A stretch of 64,000 nt of DNA from Kocuria rosea (GTDB taxonomy: Bacteria; Actinomycetota; Actinomycetes; Actinomycetales; Micrococcaceae): positions 744,001 through 808,000 of the forward strand of contig NZ_CP035103.1 of assembly GCF_006094695.1 (NCBI RefSeq), given 5' to 3'. Below are positions 58,797 to 64,000 of the stretch, in pieces. The translations under genes and the position numbers were made by a program. The notes below the pieces were generated by a model. That model worked only from the letters and a program-made list of their open reading frames with translations, did no database searches and was not told where the DNA came from. Positions within the stretch are counted from its first letter, which is position 1, and every line of letters starts with the position of its first letter.

Positions 58797-61700
58797 TCAC
58801 TCCCCGGTGTGGAGGTCCCGCTCCTCGATCAGCATCCCCCCGAGGATCCGCTCGATCGCGGCGCGGCCGTAGAGGGTGGAGTCCTCGAGCGCCTCGTCGT
58901 CCGAGCTGGGCACGAAGGAGTCGTCCCATTCTACGCCGCTGTCCTGCGGGGCCGCGGCGGAGGCGGGTGCCTTGCGCCCCGCGGCGATGGCCGCGGCGTG
59001 GCGCTCCCGGAAGCTCAGCCGTGCGTTCCGGTCGGCGCCGGCCGGTGCCGCCGACGGGGCGTCCTGCTGCGGGGCGGCCGGGGCCGCTGGGGCCGCCGGG
59101 TTCGCCGTCGGAGCCGGGGCAGCGGCGCCCGTCGCGGTCCGGGGATCCTCCGGGCGGGCGGCCGGGTGGGCGGTGGGGGGCGTGGCGCTGCCGGTCGACC
59201 GGTTGCCGGGTCCGCCCCCGGAACGGGGAGCGGACGCAGGGTTCTGCCGTGCGGGGGCCGCGGGCCGCCACTGCTCCGGGGGCGCCGCGTCCAGGTCGTC
59301 GGGGTAGGGGGGCTCGTCCGGGTATGGGGGCTCCTCGGGCGGCGGGACGTCGTCCGACGGGGGGACGTCCCGGTCCCGTGCCCCCGGGGCCTCGCCGGGG
59401 AAGGCGGGGCCCGGGCGCCCGGTCCGACCGGGGTCGGACGGTGCTCCGGGCTGCGTCCCGGGCTGCGTCCCGGGCTGCGGTGCCGGCCGGTCGGCGGGCT
59501 GGGCGCCGGCGGGGTCCTCCGCCGTCCGGGCCGGTCCCGGCGGCCGGGCCTCGGGCTGCGCCGGAGCCCGGGGTGCGGGTGCGGCCGGGGACCCGGCAGG
59601 GGCCGCGGCCGGGGCGCCGCCCTGGGGAATGGCGGCCACGGACCAGCTGTGCACGGGCTCCTGGGCCCAGGCGGGGTCGGTCCACTCCGCCGGCGCGTCC
59701 GTGGCGGGTCGGCCGTGGGCGTCCCAGGGGTCCTGGCCGCCGCCGTCCCCGTCCGGGGACGGCGCGCCCGCGGGCGGCTCCGGCGCGGAGTCCGTCGCGG
59801 TGCCCGGTGCGCCGTCCGGGGGCGTGCTCGCGGCCCGGGGCGGGGTCGGCTGCTGCTCCCGGCCGCGCGGTGCGCCCGGCCGGTCCTGGTCCGGGGGTCG
59901 CCGGTCCTGGCCGCCCCGGGACCGGTCCTCGAGGGCGCGCCGCTCGGGGCGCTCCCCGTCGGTCCCGGGCCCCGGTTCGTCCGGGCGCCCGGGCGGGCGC
60001 GTCGACGGCTCCGGGCCGCGCGGGGCTCCGCCGCCGCCACCGCCCCGTCCGTGCCCGCCGCCGCCCGGCGGGACGGCCTCCGCACGGCAGTCGATGCCGA
60101 GGATCTGCTGGACCGCCTGCCGCAGGTCGTCCTCGAAGCGCGGGAAGTTCATGAGGTCGCCCTCGGCGTCGAACATGATGCGCAGCACCTTGCCGTCGAA
60201 GGACTGCGGGGTGCCGCGCTGGACCGTGAACCACGCGACGCGGCGGATGTCCGCGAGGGCGTTGACGATCTCCGGCCAGGAGGCCCGCAGCAGGTCGATC
60301 TCGTTGCCGCCCTGCTCGCCCGCCCGGGGCGTGTCCTGGCGGGGCGCCTGCGCCGCGGCGTCCTGCCGCGGCGCGTCAGGACGCTCCGCTGCGGCGGGCG
60401 CCTCCCGTCCGGTGGGCCGCTCCGGTCCGCTGTCCTCCCGGGCGGACGGGCGCTCGGGAGCCGCCGCGGCGTGCCCGGGTTCCTGTCCAAAGCCCTGTCC
60501 AGCGCCCTGGGCGGTCCGCTCGCGCGGATCCGTCCCCCGCGGGACCGCCGGGACCGCCTGCTGCGCGTCCCCGCCGGGCGCGGGCGGTGCCGGTCGCTCC
60601 GGCGCCGGGGCAGACTGCGAGGCGGGCTGCGAGTGGCTCCGGCCCCCGGGCGGGGCGCCCGGACCCGCCGGCGCGGTCGGCGCGGAGGAGGAGGCCGCGG
60701 GGGAGGCCGCGGGGGCGTCGGGGGTCTCGTCCGGACCGGCCGCGGCGGCGCCCCGCCCGATGCTCAGGCGCCGTTCCAGCCGGTCGACGCGGGCCGTGAC
60801 GCCGCGCGTGGTGTCCTCCGAGGACGGCAGGAGGATGCGCGCGCACAGCAGCTCGAGGTGCAGCTGGGGCGAGGTGGCCCCCGTCATCTCGGTGAGGGCC
60901 GTGTTCGTGATGTCGGCGGCGCGGGAGAGCTCCGCCGCTCCGAGCTGGGACGCCTGGTTGCGCAGCCGGGCGATCTGGTCCTGGGGCATGCCGTGCAGGA
61001 TGTTGCCCGCGGACTCCGGGACCGCGTTGACGATGATCAGGTCTCGGAACCGCTCGAGCAGGTCCTCCACGAAGCGGCGCGGGTCCTGGCCCGTCTGCAC
61101 CACCCGGTCCACCGCGCGGAACACCGTGGTGCCGTCCCCGGACGCGAAGGCGTCGACCACGTCGTCGAGCAGGGCGCCGTGCGTGTAGCCCAGCAGGGCC
61201 ACGGCGAGGTCGTAGCCGATGCCCTGCTCGTCGGAGCCGGCCATGAGCTGGTCGAGCACGGAGAGGGTGTCGCGGACGGATCCGGCGCCCGCGCGGACCA
61301 CGAGGGAGAGCACCCCCGGGGCCACCTGCACGTGCTCCTCGGCGCAGAGCTGCTCGAGGTAGTGCATGAGCGGCTCGGTGGGGACCAGCCGGAAGGGGTA
61401 GTGGTGGGTGCGGGACCGGATGGTGGTGAGCACCTTGCTCGGCTCGGTGGTCGCGAAGATGAACTTGATGTGCTCCGGCGGCTCCTCGACGATCTTGAGC
61501 AGGGCGTTGAAGCCCTCGCGCGTGACCATGTGCGCCTCGTCGATGATGAAGATCTTGTACCGGTCCCGGACGGGCGCGAACGTGGCGCGCTCCCGCAGGT
61601 CGCGGGCGTGGTCCACGCCGCCGTGGCTGGCCGCGTCCATTTCGATCACGTCGAGGGAGCCGGCGCCGTCCCGGGCCAGGTCGCGGCAGCTGTCGCAGCG

Positions 61701-61919
61701 GCCGCACGGGGTGGCGGTGGGGCCCTCCGCGCAGTTGAGGCAGCGGGCCAGGATGCGGGCGGAGGTGGTCTTGCCGCAGCCGCGCGGGCCGGAGAAGAGG
61801 TAGGCGTGGCTGACCCTGTCCTTGCGCAGCGCCGTCATCAGCGGCTCGGTCACGTGCTCCTGACCGATGACGTCCTCGAAGGTCTCCGGGCGGTAGCGGC
61901 GGTACAGGGCGGTAGTCAC
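58797..61919 (-). CDS. dnaX: DNA polymerase III subunits gamma/tau
   Basis: Clamp-loader ATPase of 1040 residues. Domain order: AAA+ module (Walker A FSGPRGCGKTTSARI near residue 45, zinc Cys in RCLNCAEG and CGRCDSCRD, Walker B IIDEAHMV), lid and collar domain to about residue 370, then a very long Pro/Ala/Gly/Glu-rich linker of about 200 residues, a conserved block (LLRASWPEIVNALADIRRVA, then IMFDAEGDLMNFPRFED; about 560-640), a second long Pro-rich linker, and a short helical end. No slippery site for programmed frameshifting is apparent. The GTG at 61919 is chosen, with AAGG eight bases upstream; an earlier GTG at 61928 lacks a site. Confidence 0.93.
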   Translation of the reverse strand: MTTALYRRYRPETFEDVIGQEHVTEPLMTALRKDRVSHAYLFSGPRGCGKTTSARILARCLNCAEGPTATPCGRCDSCRDLARDGAGSLDVIEMDAASHGGVDHARDLRERATFAPVRDRYKIFIIDEAHMVTREGFNALLKIVEEPPEHIKFIFATTEPSKVLTTIRSRTHHYPFRLVPTEPLMHYLEQLCAEEHVQVAPGVLSLVVRAGAGSVRDTLSVLDQLMAGSDEQGIGYDLAVALLGYTHGALLDDVVDAFASGDGTTVFRAVDRVVQTGQDPRRFVEDLLERFRDLIIVNAVPESAGNILHGMPQDQIARLRNQASQLGAAELSRAADITNTALTEMTGATSPQLHLELLCARILLPSSEDTTRGVTARVDRLERRLSIGRGAAAAGPDETPDAPAASPAASSSAPTAPAGPGAPPGGRSHSQPASQSAPAPERPAPPAPGGDAQQAVPAVPRGTDPRERTAQGAGQGFGQEPGHAAAAPERPSAREDSGPERPTGREAPAAAERPDAPRQDAAAQAPRQDTPRAGEQGGNEIDLLRASWPEIVNALADIRRVAWFTVQRGTPQSFDGKVLRIMFDAEGDLMNFPRFEDDLRQAVQQILGIDCRAEAVPPGGGGHGRGGGGGGAPRGPEPSTRPPGRPDEPGPGTDGERPERRALEDRSRGGQDRRPPDQDRPGAPRGREQQPTPPRAASTPPDGAPGTATDSAPEPPAGAPSPDGDGGGQDPWDAHGRPATDAPAEWTDPAWAQEPVHSWSVAAIPQGGAPAAAPAGSPAAPAPRAPAQPEARPPGPARTAEDPAGAQPADRPAPQPGTQPGTQPGAPSDPGRTGRPGPAFPGEAPGARDRDVPPSDDVPPPEEPPYPDEPPYPDDLDAAPPEQWRPAAPARQNPASAPRSGGGPGNRSTGSATPPTAHPAARPEDPRTATGAAAPAPTANPAAPAAPAAPQQDAPSAAPAGADRNARLSFRERHAAAIAAGRKAPASAAAPQDSGVEWDDSFVPSSDDEALEDSTLYGRAAIERILGGMLIEERDLHTGE

Positions 61920-61997
61920 AGATGACACCTTAGCGACGGAATCCGACAGGCGGGCCGGGCGGATCGGCGCTGGGGACGCGGGCCGCCGCGGGGACGA

Positions 61998-62092
61998 GAA
62001 GACCCCTCGCGCACCCGCCAGAGCCCATTTACCCTTGCTACCTTCCGGTCCTGGGGGAGTTCAACAGGATGACGCCACGCGAGGGGCTGTCG
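61998..62092 (-). ncRNA. ffs: Signal recognition particle RNA (small bacterial type)
   Basis: Read on the minus strand, the conserved tip is present: CAGGACCGGAAGGTAGCAAG (GGAA tetraloop and asymmetric loop), followed by GGTAAATGGGCTCTGGCGG, with a closing helix between CCCCTCGCGTGGCG and CGCGAGGGGTC. It lies just upstream of dnaX on the same strand, the normal site in actinobacteria. The ends are set from the closing helix and may be off by a few bases. Confidence 0.92.
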
Positions 62093-62223
62093 ACGAGTCT
62101 AGCGGATGCGGCGGGCCGGGTCGAAACCCGGCCCCGGCGCCGTGGATTCGGCATTGCCCGGCGGTTCGGTTATGCTGGACCCCGCATGTTCCGGCGCCGT
62201 CAGGCCGCCGGTCGTGCGTGCCT

Positions 62224-62308
62224 GGAGGATTCGCCTAGCGGCCTATGGCGCACGCCTGGAACGCGTGTTGGGTTCACGCCCTCGGGGGTTCAAATCCCCC
62301 ATCCTCCG
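62224..62308 (+). tRNA. serT: tRNA-Ser (anticodon GGA)
   Basis: 85 bases. Acceptor stem GGAGGAT/ATCCTCC, discriminator G, anticodon stem CACGC/GCGTG around CTGGAAC (anticodon GGA, reading UCC and UCU), a long variable arm typical of serine tRNAs, T arm GGGGGTTCAAATCCCCC. CCA is not encoded. Divergent from the SRP RNA gene. Confidence 0.95.
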
Positions 62309-62318
62309 CACTCGCAGC

Positions 62319-62361
62319 AAGAGCCCCGCACCGGAGACGTTCATCCCGGTGCGGGGCTCTT
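62319..62361 (+). terminator. Terminator after tRNA-Ser
   Basis: AAGAGCCCCGCACCGG and CCGGTGCGGGGCTCTT form a perfect 16-bp stem followed by CCTCGTTCC, ten bases past the tRNA. Confidence 0.85.
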
Positions 62362-62448
62362 CCTCGTTCCTCCGCCGGCCCGCGGCCACCCGGCCCGTGG
62401 GTCGCCGGCCCGCGGCTCCGGCCGCCGCGGCGCCCCGGCGGCCGCCCC

Positions 62449-63249
62449 TCAGTGCGGGCGGCGCGCGCGGGAGCCGCGGGCGACGACGCCGCCGGCCGCC
62501 GCGGCGCCCAGTGCCGCGAGCCCACCGACCCACCACGCGGTGGAGGAGTCCCCGGTCGCGTCCTGCGCGGGAACCCGGGTCACGGTACCCACCGAGATGC
62601 GCGTGAGCGTCCCGGGCGTCACCTGCTGCTGCCCCGCCAGGACCTGCGCCCGCAGCGCGGCCCCGTCCCGGACCAGCGCTCCGGAGCCGGGACGGTGGGC
62701 CACGGCGGGGCCGGGCCCGACGAAGGAGGCGCGCTCCAGGGCGGAGAGCTCCCCCGGGTCCGGGTCCGGGTCCCGGTCCGGGTCCGAGCCGGGGTTCGAG
62801 TCCGCACCCGAGGGCGTGCCGGGGGCCGCCTCCGGGCGGGCATCCCCTGCGCGGTCACCTCCTGCGCGGTCACCTCCTGCACGGTCGTTCCCCGCGCCGC
62901 CGTCCTCTGCGCGGGCGTCTCCGGCACGGCCGTCCTCGGCGCGGACTCCGCCGGGCTCCGGTGCCGCGTGCCCCCCGGGAGCGGGGGAGGGGTGCGCACC
63001 CGGCGCCGTGCCGCCGGGCTCCGGCGCGGGGGCGCCGCCGGGCTCGGGCGTGGTGTCGGGGGCCTCGGCGGGACCGGTTCCCGGTCGGGGGTCGGCCGGC
63101 TCGTCGTCGGACGGGGGCGCGGGGGACGGAACTCCGGCGGGGGAGTCTGCGCCCGGCGCGGGGGGCGGTGCGGTCTCGGCGGCGTGGGCCGCTCCCGGCA
63201 CGGGGGCGAGCAGGAGCAGGGCGGCCAGCGCCAGGGGGCGAAGGGTCAT
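62449..63249 (-). CDS. Secreted low-complexity protein with C-terminal membrane span
   Basis: Protein of 266 residues. Signal peptide (TLRPLALAALLLLAPVPGAA, cut near AHA), then about 150 residues of Pro/Gly/Ala/Asp/Glu sequence with five-residue repeats (AGGDR, AGDAR, AEDGR) and a DPDRDPDPDPG stretch. Next is a short ordered part (LSALERASFVGPGPAVAHRP and LRAQVLAGQQQVTPGTLTRI), and finally one span (WWVGGLAALGAAAAGGVVAR) with a basic end. Probably extracytoplasmic and anchored at its C-terminus; no LPxTG is seen. Function unknown. GGAGAG precedes the ATG at 63249. Divergent from the esterase gene. Confidence 0.65.
   Translation of the reverse strand: MTLRPLALAALLLLAPVPGAAHAAETAPPPAPGADSPAGVPSPAPPSDDEPADPRPGTGPAEAPDTTPEPGGAPAPEPGGTAPGAHPSPAPGGHAAPEPGGVRAEDGRAGDARAEDGGAGNDRAGGDRAGGDRAGDARPEAAPGTPSGADSNPGSDPDRDPDPDPGELSALERASFVGPGPAVAHRPGSGALVRDGAALRAQVLAGQQQVTPGTLTRISVGTVTRVPAQDATGDSSTAWWVGGLAALGAAAAGGVVARGSRARRPH
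62836..62940. repeat. 15-bp minisatellite, seven units, within the secreted protein gene
   Basis: Seven 15-base units in register, of the type GCGGTCACCTCCTGC; two adjacent units (62851-62865, 62866-62880) are identical. They encode A-x-x-x-R pentapeptides on the minus strand, so unit gain or loss keeps the frame. Confidence 0.9.
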
Positions 63250-63349
63250 GGGGGCGGTCTCTCCGGGGGGAAGCGGGCGGGACAGGAGCACACCGTAACT
63301 TTACGTCGTTCCGTCCCCTGCGTTCACTAATGCAATACCCTGCTGATGT

Positions 63350-63370
63350 GGCGGAACGGGCTGTTCCGCC
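63350..63370. promoter_or_regulatory. Small hairpin in the divergent region before the esterase gene
   Basis: GGCGGAAC, loop GGGCT, GTTCCGCC, 60 bases before the ATG at 63431. It may be an operator or part of the mRNA leader. TTCACT ... CAATAC just upstream is a weak promoter candidate. Confidence 0.3.
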
Positions 63371-63430
63371 GCACTCGCAGCTGCCCCCCGGCTGCGCGCC
63401 CCCCGTCCTCTCTCCCCCCAAGAGGTCCTC

Positions 63431-64000
63431 ATGAAGCTGCCTTCATTCCCCATGCCCTCGACCGCTCTGCCCGCCGCTCTGCTGGCCGGCGCGATGCTCG
63501 CCGGGACGATGGCCGGCGCGGCCGCCCCGGCCCACGCCTCGACGACCAACACGGTCCACACCGCCGCCGGCATCTCCTCGCAGTACCACCTCTACGACGC
63601 CGGGGTGGACCGCTCGAAGACCGTGGGCGTGGTCTTCTACTTCGACGGCGACGGACAGTACTACGCCCAGCGCCCCACCACGTCGATGCTCAAGAGCATG
63701 GCCGCCCGGGCCGCGGCCCGGAACATGATCCTCGTGGTGCCGGTCGCCCCGGCCAACCGGTCCTGGACCTCCAACAGCGAGGCGGTCGGGGACTGGTTCC
63801 GCGCCCTGGCGGCCAAGGTCGTCGCCGAGCAGCGCGTCGACGCGACCCGCATCCACCTGGCCGGGTACTCCGGCGGCGCCGAGTTCATCTCCACCGAGGT
63901 GCTCTCCGACCGGGCCGGCTGGATCCGCGGCGGCGGGTCGACCCTCATCGGCGGCGGCGGCGTCTACAACGGCAGGCTCGAGAGCACTCCCGACGCCGCG
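63431..64000 (+). CDS. Secreted esterase/polyhydroxybutyrate-depolymerase-like hydrolase, 5' part
   Basis: The frame is open from ATG at 63431 (AAGAGGTCCTC before it) to the right edge, 190 codons. A signal peptide of about 36 residues ends near PAHAST. The mature part shows an alpha/beta-hydrolase core: VGVVFYFDGDGQYYAQRPT, NMILVVPVAPANRSW and the nucleophile elbow LAGYSGGAEFIS (GxSxG). The C-terminal catalytic Asp and His lie beyond the window. Relatives are annotated as secreted esterases or PHB depolymerases; the substrate is not known. Confidence 0.8.
   Translation, partial: MKLPSFPMPSTALPAALLAGAMLAGTMAGAAAPAHASTTNTVHTAAGISSQYHLYDAGVDRSKTVGVVFYFDGDGQYYAQRPTTSMLKSMAARAAARNMILVVPVAPANRSWTSNSEAVGDWFRALAAKVVAEQRVDATRIHLAGYSGGAEFISTEVLSDRAGWIRGGGSTLIGGGGVYNGRLESTPDAA

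Noticed and set aside
58797..61919. Programmed frameshift producing a short gamma form of DnaX
   Set aside because: No A-rich slippery heptamer or matching stop arrangement is visible.
58728..61925. Long plus-strand open frame across dnaX
   Set aside because: It mirrors dnaX exactly and has low-complexity Arg/Gly/Pro translation; dnaX motifs on the minus strand are intact.
62224..62361. Integration (att) site at tRNA-Ser
   Set aside because: No integrase and no direct repeat of the tRNA 3' end were found, and the genes on both sides look native.
62836..62940. CRISPR-like array
   Set aside because: The 15-bp units are contiguous, with no unique spacers, and are in frame within a protein gene.

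Overview
The window is chromosomal DNA of a very high-G+C Gram-positive actinobacterium, most likely one of the Micrococcaceae and close to Kocuria. That placement is inference. It rests on codon use (G/C at nearly every third position), ECF sigma/RskA-type anti-sigma and class F sortase genes, a mycothiol-dependent isomerase-type protein, the purS-purQ-purL order, a small (about 95 nt) SRP RNA next to dnaX, and S-box plus SAM-IV riboswitches. I see no transposase, integrase, phage or plasmid gene. Genes are densely packed, with many ATGA/GTGA start-stop overlaps and many genes whose -10 box lies six bases before the start codon (probable leaderless mRNAs).

Bases 1-7.9 kb: the 3' part of an FAD aromatic monooxygenase, a DUF1622 membrane protein, a small unknown protein with a paralogue 20 kb away, a lone condensation-domain protein, an alpha/beta hydrolase, a ThDP enzyme with no stop codon where its family ends, and an MHS-type major facilitator behind a perfect 14-bp operator palindrome. 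7.9-10.6 kb: two tandem core-type methionine synthases behind a SAM-I riboswitch.

10.7-21.8 kb is a catabolic block that fits together. It holds 3-hydroxybutyrate dehydrogenase, an IclR regulator, scoA-scoB-thiolase (acetoacetate to acetyl-CoA), then a MarR regulator, homogentisate dioxygenase, an unknown coupled gene, fumarylacetoacetase and an AtoE-type transporter. Homogentisate breakdown yields acetoacetate, which the scoAB-thiolase enzymes can consume. An AbiEi-like/DUF559-like gene bracketed by two near-identical 27-bp-stem hairpins sits between the two catabolic modules.

21.8-37.3 kb: an FGGY sugar kinase, ilvD, an AGCS amino-acid:sodium symporter, an OsmC protein, a SAM-I-controlled metY plus CoA-binding-protein operon, a D-malate/tartrate dehydrogenase facing a DASS dicarboxylate transporter, an sdhC-sdhB pair from which sdhA is missing and replaced by a 15-bp minisatellite, and acetyl-CoA synthetase. 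37.3-43.3 kb: a SAM-I-controlled aliphatic-sulfonate-type ABC transporter (ssuB-ssuA-ssuC), a mycothiol-dependent-isomerase-type protein, another CoA-binding protein, and a SAM-IV-controlled flavin monooxygenase of the NtaA/SnaA/DszA group. The four SAM-riboswitch units together look like a regulon that makes methionine from organic sulfur.

43.4-64 kb: a Vms1/Ankzf1-like peptidyl-tRNA hydrolase, a small acidic protein, an SDR remnant, a DUF4397 protein-sortase-ECF sigma-anti-sigma cluster, cardiolipin synthase, a GNAT acetyltransferase, purSQL, a protein with a duplicated helix-turn-helix, a Rieske protein coupled to an unknown protein, aspartate kinase, recR, dnaX, SRP RNA, tRNA-Ser(GGA), a secreted repeat-rich protein and the start of a secreted esterase that runs off the right edge.
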